Origin: Aminithiophilus ramosus
GTDB taxonomy: Bacteria; Synergistota; Synergistia; Synergistales; Aminithiophilaceae
Direction: 5' to 3'
Length of the DNA stretch: 64,000 nucleotides
Assembly: GCF_018069705.1 (NCBI RefSeq)
Contig: NZ_CP072943.1
Location: forward strand, 372,001 to 436,000
Notes under the pieces: generated by a model
Databases searched by the model: none
Told to the model about the DNA's origin: nothing
The model's input: the letters and a program-made list of their open reading frames with translations, nothing else
Program-made: the position numbers and the translations under genes
In this document: positions 57,125-64,000 of the stretch, in pieces
How positions within the stretch are numbered: position 1 is the stretch's first letter
Layout: every line of letters starts with the position of its first letter

Positions 57125-57490
57125 TTGAAGGTGAAGAAGATCGGTCTTGTCCTGATTCTGGCTCTTATCGGTCTGGCTCTCTTTCGGGTGACGGTCGGCG
57201 GCGAGGCACCTCCGACCGTCACGGGCGGAGATCCCGTCGCCTACCGCTGCGACAACGGTGACAGGGTCGTGGCCCGCTATTACGGCCTCGCCGACGGGAG
57301 CCTGCACTTCGTCAGGCTTTCCTTCCCCGGCGGCGAGTACACGCTGCCTCAGCTTTTGTCCGCCTCGGGGGCTCGCTACAGCGACGAGGCGCGGCTGGTC
57401 TGGTGGGTCAAAGGCGATGAGGTCCGCGTGGAGAGCCGCGACGAAGAGGGCGAATGGCGAGACTGGGGGAGCTGCCGCGTCGAACCGTAG
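57125..57490 (+). CDS. MliC-like (C-type lysozyme inhibitor family) membrane-anchored protein
   Basis: A 121-residue protein with an N-terminal membrane segment (KKIGLVLILALIGLALFRV) and an MliC-like beta domain: YRCDNGDRVVARYYGL...SASGARYSDEARLVWWVKGDEV. The Cys at the start and near the end (WGSCRVEP) match the family disulfide. No lipobox Cys. The start is TTG at 57125 behind GGAGGGG. It would protect peptidoglycan from lysozyme if the family role holds, which would suit a host-associated or mixed-community life. Confidence 0.75.
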   Translation: MKVKKIGLVLILALIGLALFRVTVGGEAPPTVTGGDPVAYRCDNGDRVVARYYGLADGSLHFVRLSFPGGEYTLPQLLSASGARYSDEARLVWWVKGDEVRVESRDEEGEWRDWGSCRVEP

Positions 57491-57529
57491 CCGGGTGTCG
57501 GGTGAAGGCAGGGATGTCTCTGACTCCGG

Positions 57530-57548
57530 CCGGCGCCGTCGGCGCCGG
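57530..57548 (+). other. Small hairpin after the MliC-like gene
   Basis: CCGGCGCCG-T-CGGCGCCGG, a perfect 9-bp inverted repeat about 40 bases after the stop. The arms can also be read as overlapping smaller palindromes. Confidence 0.4.
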
Positions 57549-57600
57549 AAAGGCGAGCCCCTCCGTCGCACAGCTGTCGACCTGCGGGCGGGAGCGGGAC

Positions 57601-57648
57601 GAAGAACGCCCCTGCCGCCGTCGATCGACGGCGGCAGGGGCGTTCTTC
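57601..57648 (+). terminator. 48-base perfect palindrome, terminator-like
   Basis: Each arm is 24 bases and fully complementary, from GAAGAACGCC through the centre GTCGATCGAC to GGCGTTCTTC. TTCTTCC follows on the plus strand. It probably ends the MliC-like transcript. Confidence 0.65.
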
Positions 57649-57756
57649 CCGGCCGTGGAGGAGGCGTCCGGAGGCTCGAGGCGCCGGAGAGAGGGAGCGG
57701 CCCGCGACGGCGGGGCTCGGTTCTGCGCGAAAAGATAAATAAGATAAAAAATCTGG

Positions 57757-57802
57757 ATCGTCAGGCGGAAGGGGGCGAAAATAGACAAAAGAATCGTCAG
57801 GC
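57757..57802. repeat. Direct repeat ATCGTCAGGC, two copies
   Basis: Identical 10-base words at 57757-57766 and 57793-57802, 36 bases apart, in the promoter region of the DUF6305-pgs operon. May be regulator half-sites, or chance. Confidence 0.3.
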
Positions 57803-57837
57803 AATTACCCGGCTTCGAGCCAAGGAGGTCTTCAGAC

Positions 57838-58389
57838 ATGAAGAAACAGCTCTCGCTATTCCTGCTCGCTTTCGTCCTTTCCGTCGCCTCCGTCGGCGCG
57901 GCCCACGCCGCCGACGTGGCCCTCACCTCCGTCGGTCAGAGTCCCGACGCCGTCATGGCCCGCGTCGTCTTCCGCAAGCTGGCCGTCGACGTCGATTACG
58001 ACGCCCTCATGAAACCCGAGGCCCTGGCCGGACAGAAGGTCCTCGTCGCCGTCGTCGGAGGCAGCTCGAAGGGGCTCGGCGCGGCCGGAATCGACCAGGA
58101 TCAGGAAAAGGCCCGGGCCATCGCCCTCATCGAGGCGGCGAAGACGAAGGGGATCAAGGTCCTCGTCATGCACGTCGGCGGCGAGGGGCGGAGGGGAACC
58201 CTGTCGGACCTCTTCATCGAGGCCGTCGTCCCCCTGGCCGATCACCTCATCGTCGTCGAGGGAGCCGACAAGGACGGCCTCTTCACGCGCCTCGTCGAGG
58301 GCAAGGGAATCGCCGTCGACACGGCGGCGACGGTCCGCGCCACCGACGAGCCCCTCAAGGCCCTTCTCGCCCTCTGGGGCGTCCTCTAG
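57838..58389 (+). CDS. Secreted DUF6305-like protein
   Basis: A 183-residue exported protein (signal peptide MKKQLSLFLLAFVLSVASVGAAHAA is the first 25 residues' pattern in brief: basic start, hydrophobic core, AHA cut). The mature part is Rossmann-like: ADVALTSVGQSPDAVMARVV, VLVAVVGGSSKGLGAAG, IKVLVMHVGGEGRRG, and ADHLIVVEGADKDGLF. It matches what I recall as DUF6305. It is first in an operon with a TRAP-type permease, so it may be a soluble receptor or partner for that carrier. The ATG at 57838 follows AAGGAGGT. Confidence 0.7.
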   Translation: MKKQLSLFLLAFVLSVASVGAAHAADVALTSVGQSPDAVMARVVFRKLAVDVDYDALMKPEALAGQKVLVAVVGGSSKGLGAAGIDQDQEKARAIALIEAAKTKGIKVLVMHVGGEGRRGTLSDLFIEAVVPLADHLIVVEGADKDGLFTRLVEGKGIAVDTAATVRATDEPLKALLALWGVL

Positions 58390-58398
58390 TCTCCGGCC

Positions 58399-59685
58399 AT
58401 GGACTGGTTCTGGCCCGAGGGGTTCTACACCCTCGTCATGATCGGGGGCTTCGCCTTCGGGGCCTTCGCCCTCAAGCTCCCCATCGCCGTCGCCATGGGA
58501 GGGGCCGCCGTCGTCGGGGCCCTCGTCGGAGGGGCCGGCTTTCCCCTGCGCCATCTCGTCGAGGGGACCTTCGGCTACCTCGACACGATCCTCATCATCG
58601 CCACGGCCATGATCTTCATGAAGACCGTCGAGAGCATCGGCCTTCTCGAGTCGGTGGCGGCCTGGATGATCCGCCGCTTCCGCCGGGCGCCGGCCCTCCT
58701 CTCCCTGGGCATCATGGCCCTCATCATGGTGCCCGGCATGATCACCGGCTCGTCGACGGCGGCGGTCCTCACGACGGGTGCCCTCGTCGCTCCCGTCCTG
58801 ATCCGCCTCGGCGTTCCGGCCGTCAAGACGGCGGCGGCCATCGCCATGGGCGCCATCTACGGCATGATCGCCCCGCCCATCAACCTGCCGGCCATGATCA
58901 TCGGCGGCGGCATCGACATGCCCTACGTCGGCTTCGGCCTTCCTCTCCTGGTCTGCACCGTTCCCCTGGCCGTCTTCACGGCCTTCCATCTCATCTATCC
59001 CGATCTGCGCAAAAAGGACGAAGATCCGACGCTGGAGCGGGAGCTGGCCCGGATGGCTCGCACCCCCCTGTCGCTGCGTCTTTTCGCTCCCATCGTCGTT
59101 CTCACCGTCCTTCTCGGCGGAGAGCGTCTCTTCCCCGCGGTCTGGCCTCCCCTGGGCATGCCCCTCGACTTCCTCCTCGCCTCGGCCGTGGCCCTCTTCG
59201 TCGGCGTCAAGTGGAACCCTCTCGAGACGGTCACGGCGGCCATCAACGACGCCCTACCCGTCATGGGCATCCTCATGGGCGTGGGGATGTTCATCCAGAT
59301 CATGACCCTCATCGGCGTCCGGGGCTTCGTCGTCGTCTCGGCCCTGGCCCTGCCCGCCTGGCTTCTCTATGTGGGCATCGCCACCTCCATGCCCCTTTTC
59401 GGCGCCGTATCGGCCTTCGGCTCGGCGTCCGTTCTGGGCGTCCCCTTCCTGTTGGCCCTGCTGGGACGGAACGAGATCATCGTCGGATCGGCCCTGAGCC
59501 TCATCGCCGGCCTGGGCGATCTCATGCCGCCCACGGCCCTGGCGGGCATCTTCGCCGCCCAGGTCGTCGGCGAGGAGAACTACTTCAGGGTCCTTCGGTA
59601 CTGCGTCGTCCCCGGCCTTCTGACGGCTGCCTGGGGCATCGCCGTCATTCTCGGCGCCAAGACGATCGCCGGCATTCTCTACTAG
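58399..59685 (+). CDS. TRAP-type transporter large permease (DctM-like)
   Basis: A 428-residue membrane protein with about a dozen helices, of the ion-transporter superfamily. SLGIMALIMVPGMITGSSTAAVL and AAIAMGAIYGMIAPPINLPAMI are the paired helix-hairpin signatures of TRAP large subunits. The usual DctQ small subunit and DctP receptor are absent. Instead a DUF6305-like secreted protein precedes it and a 47-residue membrane protein follows. Substrate could be glutamate or a gamma-glutamyl compound, given the neighbours; this is inference. Confidence 0.85.
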   Translation: MDWFWPEGFYTLVMIGGFAFGAFALKLPIAVAMGGAAVVGALVGGAGFPLRHLVEGTFGYLDTILIIATAMIFMKTVESIGLLESVAAWMIRRFRRAPALLSLGIMALIMVPGMITGSSTAAVLTTGALVAPVLIRLGVPAVKTAAAIAMGAIYGMIAPPINLPAMIIGGGIDMPYVGFGLPLLVCTVPLAVFTAFHLIYPDLRKKDEDPTLERELARMARTPLSLRLFAPIVVLTVLLGGERLFPAVWPPLGMPLDFLLASAVALFVGVKWNPLETVTAAINDALPVMGILMGVGMFIQIMTLIGVRGFVVVSALALPAWLLYVGIATSMPLFGAVSAFGSASVLGVPFLLALLGRNEIIVGSALSLIAGLGDLMPPTALAGIFAAQVVGEENYFRVLRYCVVPGLLTAAWGIAVILGAKTIAGILY

Positions 59686-59697
59686 GAGGTGGCCTAG

Positions 59698-59841
59698 ATG
59701 ACGTTCATCTACCGTGGCATCGCCCTTTTCGTCCTGGCCCTGATCCTGCGCTGCCTCTTCCGGGAGAAGGACTTCTGGAAGCAGGTGACGGCGACGATGG
59801 TCATCGTCCCTCTCGTCATGCGCATCCTTCTTGTGAAGTGA
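59698..59841 (+). CDS. 47-residue membrane protein in the TRAP/pgs operon
   Basis: A short gene with a strong ribosome site (AGGAGGT, 7 bases before ATG), between the permease and the deacylase, with 12-base spacings on both sides. The product has two hydrophobic segments (FIYRGIALFVLALILRCLF and TMVIVPLVMRILLV) around a charged turn REKDFWKQ. It may be a miniature small subunit for the TRAP-type permease. No family recognised. Confidence 0.7.
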   Translation: MTFIYRGIALFVLALILRCLFREKDFWKQVTATMVIVPLVMRILLVK

Positions 59842-59852
59842 GGAGGAAGACC

Positions 59853-60995
59853 GTGAATTTCAGCCTGAAAGGCAGCAAAAAGACGGCCCTCTTCCTCCTG
59901 GCCCTGGCCCTGGCCGTGATGGGCTGGACGGGACACTCCTTCCTCGCCATGCACGAGGCCGACGTCGTCGTCCCCGCTCCCGGCTTCGTCGAGCATCGCC
60001 TCTCGGAGTGGTTCGACGGCATCGCCGGCACCCCGGCCGACACGGCCGTCTACATCCAGGACAGCGGCCTTCCCGGGGGGACCGTCTTCGTCATGGGCGG
60101 CACCCACCCCAACGAGCCGGCAGCCTCCATGGCCGCCGTCCTGCTCCTCGAAAGGGCTCACGTCACGGCGGGACGCCTCATCGTCGTCCCCTTCGCCAAC
60201 ATGATGGCCTTCAACCACAATTCGCCCCAGGAGGGGCACCCTCAGGCCTTCCATTTCGCCCTTCCCGACGGATCGAGACGGGTCTTCCGCTACGGCTCCA
60301 GGGCGACGAACGCCATCTACCAGTGGCCCGCGCCCGACATCTACATTCACGAGCCTTCGGGACAGAATCTGGCCGGCAGCGAGAGCAGCAACCTCAACCG
60401 GGCCCATCCGGGGCTGCCCGACGGCAATCTCACCCAGCGCCTGGCTTACGCCCTGCTGGAGATGATCCGGAAGGAGAAGGTCGACTTGGCCTTCGACCTC
60501 CACGAGGCCTCGCCCGAGTACCCCGTCGTCAACGCCATCGTGGCCCACGAGAAAAGCATGGAGCTGGCCGCCATGGTGACGATGGAGCTCGAGGCGGCGG
60601 GGATTCCCATGCGCCTCGAGCCCTCGCCGACGAACCTCAGGGGGCTGACGCACCGCGAATGGGGCGACAACAGCGACGTCATGCCCATCCTGATGGAGAC
60701 GGGCAATCCCAGCCAGGGCCGCCTCCGGGGCCGGACCGACGAGGCCCTCGTCCTCACCGGAGAGGACAAGTTCTACGCCAAGGCCTCCGAGCTGGGGCGG
60801 CTTTTCATCCCCTACGAGAGGGATCAGCCCATCGATCTGCGCGTGGCCCGTCATGTGACGGCCATCATGAGCTTCGTGGAAATGCTGGGGATGGTGAAGC
60901 CCGAGGCGGAGATCGCCGTCGACGGCGTTCCCTCCTACGGGGAGATCGTGGAACGGGGTCTGGGCGCCTTCCTGGCCCCGCTGCCCCGGAGCTAG
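59853..60995 (+). CDS. Succinylglutamate desuccinylase/aspartoacylase-like metallodeacylase
   Basis: A 380-residue zinc enzyme of the M14-like AstE/AspA family with an N-terminal membrane anchor (KTALFLLALALAVMGWTGHSFL), so it acts outside the membrane. The metal site is GGTHPNEPAAS, with NLNRAHPG and a His in AFDLHEASPEYP. The C-terminal Glu region is MPILMETGNPSQG. The start is GTG at 59853 behind TGAGGAGGA. Context suggests action on an N-acyl- or gamma-glutamyl amide bond of a glutamate polymer or conjugate. Confidence 0.85.
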   Translation: MNFSLKGSKKTALFLLALALAVMGWTGHSFLAMHEADVVVPAPGFVEHRLSEWFDGIAGTPADTAVYIQDSGLPGGTVFVMGGTHPNEPAASMAAVLLLERAHVTAGRLIVVPFANMMAFNHNSPQEGHPQAFHFALPDGSRRVFRYGSRATNAIYQWPAPDIYIHEPSGQNLAGSESSNLNRAHPGLPDGNLTQRLAYALLEMIRKEKVDLAFDLHEASPEYPVVNAIVAHEKSMELAAMVTMELEAAGIPMRLEPSPTNLRGLTHREWGDNSDVMPILMETGNPSQGRLRGRTDEALVLTGEDKFYAKASELGRLFIPYERDQPIDLRVARHVTAIMSFVEMLGMVKPEAEIAVDGVPSYGEIVERGLGAFLAPLPRS

Positions 60996-61077
60996 GCGGA
61001 ACGGTCTCCTTCCCTCAGGGGGGCGGCCTTTTCATGACGGTTCCCTCGGGGACCGATTCGAAGGGAGGAGTGGTTTC

Positions 61078-62793
61078 ATGAAAAAGAGAGTTATCTGTCT
61101 CCTGGCGGCGCTCTGCATCGTCCTGACCGGTGCGGCCTGGGCCGTCGATTTCCAGGACGTGACGGCCCGTCACGGCATGGTCTCGTCGGCCCACGAGCTG
61201 GCCTCCAGGGCCGGAGTGGAGATCCTCCAGAAGGGCGGCAACGCTATCGACGCCGCCGTGGCCACCATGCTGGCCCTCAACGTCGTCGAGCCCAACGCCT
61301 CGGGCATCGGCGGCGGCGGCTTCATGGTCGTCCGCTTCGCCGCCACGGGGGAAGTGGTCTTCCTCGATTACCGCGAGACGGCCCCCGCCTCGGCGACGAA
61401 GGATCTCTTCGCCTCCGAACAGGCCAAGGCCGAGAAGTGGTCCGTCCTGGGCGGCAGGTCCGTCGGCGTCCCGGGACAGGTCCTGGGCATGTTCACGGCC
61501 CTCGAGAAGTACGGCACCCTCTCCTTCGCCCAGGTGGCCGAGCCGGCCATCCGCCTCGCCGAGGAGGGCTTCGAGGTCCATCCCATGCAGACGGGCATCA
61601 TCGCCGACAACTTCGAGAAGATGGCCGCCTACAACGACCTCGATCGGTCGGCCTTCTTCGAGGGAGGCCTTCCCATCGAGGCCGGCAAAACCCTCCGTCA
61701 GCCCGGACTGGCCAAATCCTTCCGCCTCCTGGCCGAGCAGGGGCCCGACGCCTTCTATCGGGGCCCCCTCGGCGAGGCCGTCGTCGCCTCCGTCAACGCC
61801 TCGGGCGGCGCCATGACGATGAAAGATCTCCAGGGCTACGCCGTCAAGGTGGGCGAACCCGTCCAGGGCAGCTACAGGGGCTACCAGATCTTCTCGACGC
61901 CTCCCGCCTCCAGCGGCGGCACCCACATCATCCAGCTTCTCAACATCATGGAGACCTTCCCCGTCTCGAGCTGGAGGCACAACCAGCCCCAGCATCTCCA
62001 CACCCTGGCCGAGGCGATGAAACTCGTCTTCGCCGATCGGGGCAAGTACATGGCCGACACGGCCTTCGTCAACGTCCCCCTCAGGGGCCTGACCAGCAAG
62101 GAGTACGCCGCCAAGCTGGCCGGCAAGATCAAAAGCGATGCCGTCATGGTCGACGTCGAGGCCGATTATCCCTGGACCTACGACAACCAGAAGGCCATGG
62201 CCTATGTGGGCGGCACCGATGACCAGCACATTTCGACGAGCCACTTCTCCGTCGTCGACGCCAAGGGCAACATCGTCGCCTCGACGAACACCGTCAACTA
62301 TTTCTTCGGCTCCGGCGTCGTCGTCCCCGAGTACGGCTTCGTTCTCAACAACCAGATGGACGACTTCTCCTCCGACCCCCAGAGCGTCAATGCCCCCGAG
62401 CCGGGCAAACGTCCCCTTTCGTCCATGTCGCCTTCCGTCGTCCTCGATCCCCAGGGCCGTCCCTTCATGACCATCGGCGCCGCCGGGGCCTGGAGGATCA
62501 TCACCGCCGTGAGCCAGATCATCATGAACGTCGTCGATTTCGGCATGACCATGGATGAGGCCATCGAGCAGCCCCGGATCTTCACCTACGCCTCGGGCGG
62601 CAAGCGCGGTCCTCTGCGCATGGAGGACGCCATCGATCCCGATGTGGCGGCCCTTCTCGAGTGGCGCGGCCACAACGTCGAAGTCCAGCCCCGCGGCGGC
62701 TATTACGGAACAGCTCAGGGCATCCTCTTCGTCGACGGCGTCATGCACGGCGGGGCCGACAGCCGCCGTCTCGGCGTTCCCGTAGGCTACTAG
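61078..62793 (+). CDS. ggt: Gamma-glutamyltranspeptidase
   Basis: A 571-residue Ntn-hydrolase precursor with a signal peptide (ICLLAALCIVLTGAAWA). It would self-cleave before the Thr nucleophile in DQHISTSHFSVVDAKGN. Family marks include NAIDAAVATMLALNVVEP, SGIGGGGFMVV, substrate Arg in DYRETAP, and PLSSMSPSVVLD near the small-subunit active site. It cleaves or transfers gamma-glutamyl groups. Next to pgsB/pgsC it may act as CapD/PgdS-like anchor or depolymerase of poly-gamma-glutamate. Confidence 0.94.
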   Translation: MKKRVICLLAALCIVLTGAAWAVDFQDVTARHGMVSSAHELASRAGVEILQKGGNAIDAAVATMLALNVVEPNASGIGGGGFMVVRFAATGEVVFLDYRETAPASATKDLFASEQAKAEKWSVLGGRSVGVPGQVLGMFTALEKYGTLSFAQVAEPAIRLAEEGFEVHPMQTGIIADNFEKMAAYNDLDRSAFFEGGLPIEAGKTLRQPGLAKSFRLLAEQGPDAFYRGPLGEAVVASVNASGGAMTMKDLQGYAVKVGEPVQGSYRGYQIFSTPPASSGGTHIIQLLNIMETFPVSSWRHNQPQHLHTLAEAMKLVFADRGKYMADTAFVNVPLRGLTSKEYAAKLAGKIKSDAVMVDVEADYPWTYDNQKAMAYVGGTDDQHISTSHFSVVDAKGNIVASTNTVNYFFGSGVVVPEYGFVLNNQMDDFSSDPQSVNAPEPGKRPLSSMSPSVVLDPQGRPFMTIGAAGAWRIITAVSQIIMNVVDFGMTMDEAIEQPRIFTYASGGKRGPLRMEDAIDPDVAALLEWRGHNVEVQPRGGYYGTAQGILFVDGVMHGGADSRRLGVPVGY

Positions 62794-62862
62794 GCGAGGG
62801 CGGGGGAGGGGCGACAGGCTCTTTCTCCCCTTCTGGATCGACGATCTCCGATGGAGTAGTCT

Positions 62863-62891
62863 AAGGGGGCGGCCCTCGGGTCGCCCCCCTT
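62863..62891 (+). terminator. Hairpin between ggt and pgsB
   Basis: AAGGGGGCG pairs with CGCCCCCCTT with one bulge. No U tract. Probably a partial terminator or processing site within the operon. Confidence 0.4.
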
Positions 62892-62917
62892 CGTGGGGAA
62901 AAGAGGAGGGAACGGGA

Positions 62918-63898
62918 CTGATTCGACCTGTCTATTCCGTCATCGTCACGGGCACGCGGGGCAAGAGCAGCGTCGTCCGCCTTCTGGCGGCCGCCTTTCT
63001 CTCTCTGGGGATCTCCTGCCGGGCCCGTTTCACCGGCGTCGTGCCCACGGAGATCTCCCCCGAGGGGACGCGCACCCTCCTCCGCTCCCAGGGCGGCCAC
63101 ATCGAGGAGCTCCGCTGGTGGCTCCGCCAGCTGCCGCCGACGGAGGCCGTCGTCGTCGAAAACAGCGCCGTATCGCCCGACCTGCAGATCCTGGCCTCGC
63201 GCTGGCTCCGGCCCCGCCTTCTGATCGTCACCAATGTCCGGGCCGATCACGAGGAGGTCTGGGGGCCCGGCAGAGAGGGAGCCCGCCGTGCCCTCCTGGC
63301 GGGCATCTCCCCCTCCGTTCCCGTCCTTCTCGGCGAGGAGGCTTCCGGTGACGCGCCCCTCCGTTCCGCCCTCGAGGCCCGTGCCTCTTCCGTCCACACC
63401 CTTCCGCCGGGCGAAGGGGGCTACGAGGCGGGCAACCGTCGCCTGGCCCTGGCGGCCCTGGCCTTTTTCGGCCTCGACCCCTCCGGCGTCGATTTCGACT
63501 CCCATCTCGCCGACGATCGGGGCCGCTTCCGCCTCGTCCGGGTCGGATCGGGCCTGCTCGCCTGTGCCTTTGCGGCCAACGAGCCGGAGAGCACCGAATT
63601 CCTCTGGCGCCGGACGGGGTGGTCGGCCGAGGAGACGACCCTTCTTTACAACCATCGCCGGGACAGGCCGGGCCGCCTTCGGGCCTTCCGCCCCTGGATC
63701 GCCTCCAGGGCCTGGAGAGAGCGCCTCCTCTGCGGCGACCACCCCTGGCGATTCCACGGCATGGCCTGGACGCCCCTATCCTCCTTCGAGGAACTGAAGG
63801 ACCTCGCCGCGTCGCGAAGGCGCCTTTTCGGCTGCGGCAACGCCTCCGGTCTGCCTCTGGAGGCCCTCGACGCCTGCGAGGAGGTCCCCCTGCGATGA
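62918..63898 (+). CDS. pgsB: Poly-gamma-glutamate synthase PgsB/CapB
   Basis: An amide ligase of the Mur-ligase type, about 326 residues, that polymerises glutamate through gamma bonds with ATP. The P-loop is VTGTRGKSSVVRLL at the very start, as in all PgsB. TNVRADHEEVWGPGREG is the second conserved region (family TNVRxDHxxxMG). No ATG, GTG or TTG lies in frame upstream of the P-loop. GAGGAGGG (62903-62910) stands 7 bases before a CTG at 62918 (ATT at 62921 is next), so a non-standard start is likely. The stop overlaps pgsC by 4 bases. Confidence 0.88.
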   Translation: MIRPVYSVIVTGTRGKSSVVRLLAAAFLSLGISCRARFTGVVPTEISPEGTRTLLRSQGGHIEELRWWLRQLPPTEAVVVENSAVSPDLQILASRWLRPRLLIVTNVRADHEEVWGPGREGARRALLAGISPSVPVLLGEEASGDAPLRSALEARASSVHTLPPGEGGYEAGNRRLALAALAFFGLDPSGVDFDSHLADDRGRFRLVRVGSGLLACAFAANEPESTEFLWRRTGWSAEETTLLYNHRRDRPGRLRAFRPWIASRAWRERLLCGDHPWRFHGMAWTPLSSFEELKDLAASRRRLFGCGNASGLPLEALDACEEVPLR

Positions 63899-64000
63899 CG
63901 TCCTCTCTTCTCGTCGCCCTTTCCGTCGCCCTCGGCATGGCCTTCTACGGCAGGACGGGCCTTTCCGGAGGGGGCATCCTCTCTCCGGGGCTGTTGGCCC
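63895..64000 (+). CDS. pgsC: Poly-gamma-glutamate biosynthesis protein PgsC/CapC (3' end beyond window)
   Basis: The first 35 codons of a membrane protein, beginning at the ATG that overlaps the pgsB stop (ATGA). LLVALSVALGMAFYGRTGLSGGGILSPGLLA matches the CapC N-terminus (helix, then G-L-S-x-G-G-I-x-x-P-G). PgsC is the membrane partner of PgsB in polymer synthesis and export. Confidence 0.88.
   Translation, partial: MTSSLLVALSVALGMAFYGRTGLSGGGILSPGLLA

Larger units (their letters stand above)
57491..57837. other. 347-base gap with strong palindromes and AT-rich promoter region
   Basis: Contains a 9-bp hairpin (57530-57548), a 48-base perfect palindrome (57601-57648), an AT-rich stretch at about 57730-57760, and two copies of ATCGTCAGGC (57757-57766 and 57793-57802) before the next operon. 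No gene is supported. Confidence 0.5.

Noticed and set aside
1-64000. CRISPR arrays, insertion sequences, prophage or integrated elements
   Set aside because: No spaced direct repeats, transposase, integrase or phage genes were recognised anywhere in the window.

Overview
The window reads as a chromosomal segment of a GC-rich, strictly anaerobic, amino-acid- and peptide-fermenting bacterium of the phylum Synergistota. The strongest lineage marker is a protein at 35959-37098 that ends in a Synergist-CTERM sorting tail (Gly-rich stretch with Cys, hydrophobic helix, RRK). The gene content agrees: a class III (oxygen-sensitive) ribonucleotide reductase, a tungsten-type aldehyde:ferredoxin oxidoreductase, a Desulfovibrio-type Mo aldehyde oxidoreductase, peptide and amino acid transporters, peptidases, histidine degradation genes and gamma-glutamyl polymer genes. 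TTG and GTG starts behind good Shine-Dalgarno sequences are common. I see no tRNA, rRNA, CRISPR array, insertion sequence or prophage. This is host chromosome with dense operons, separated by long, nearly perfect terminator hairpins.

Layout. 1-10.1 kb: a frameshifted dicarboxylate/amino acid symporter, a YbjQ protein, a metQNI methionine importer behind a Met/Cys-rich leader peptide and terminator, a GNAT acetyltransferase, an MFS carrier, an arylacetate-CoA ligase (paaK) behind a Trp-rich leader peptide and terminator, and an orphan MetQ. 10.3-15.4 kb: aldehyde oxidoreductase, a PAS-PAS-HD-GYP protein cut by an in-frame amber codon, glutaminase and a small secreted protein. 15.5-22.2 kb: one operon, aminopeptidase P then oppABCDF. 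22.5-31.3 kb: UPF0182 protein, QueT, polysaccharide deacetylase, universal stress protein, prepilin peptidase, class II aldolase, FKBP isomerase and oligoendopeptidase F. 31.5-37.1 kb: DHOD-like flavoprotein, C39-like peptidase, pcm, M20 amidohydrolase and the Synergist-CTERM metalloprotein.

37.2-40.1 kb: ftcD-hutI-fchA (histidine to formyl/methenyl-THF). 40.2-52.6 kb: a molybdenum island with a MocA-HD fusion and phosphatase, xdhC, a Fur-family regulator, a molybdopterin-binding protein, modC, modB, two modA genes, a cupin, mop and a DUF364 protein. Both modA2 and mop carry a TTGCAA-N5-TTGCAA-type operator at the promoter. 53.1-57.5 kb: an RNase H-SWIM fusion, then nrdD-nrdG-orf52, in which the glycyl-radical segment of the reductase is a separate 52-residue gene, then an MliC-like protein. 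57.8-64 kb: an operon of a DUF6305-like secreted protein, a TRAP-type permease, a 47-residue membrane protein, a deacylase, gamma-glutamyltranspeptidase, pgsB and pgsC. This looks like a gamma-glutamyl polymer system.

The genes work together around amino acid catabolism. Opp, MetQNI and the symporter import peptides and amino acids; peptidases, glutaminase and the hut genes break them down; PaaK and the two aldehyde oxidoreductases act on the acids and aldehydes formed. Three genes carry apparent lesions (symporter frameshift, HD-GYP amber codon, nrdG frameshift in a G7 run). They may be real or may be sequence errors. The two leader-peptide attenuators and the split class III reductase are the observations most worth following up.
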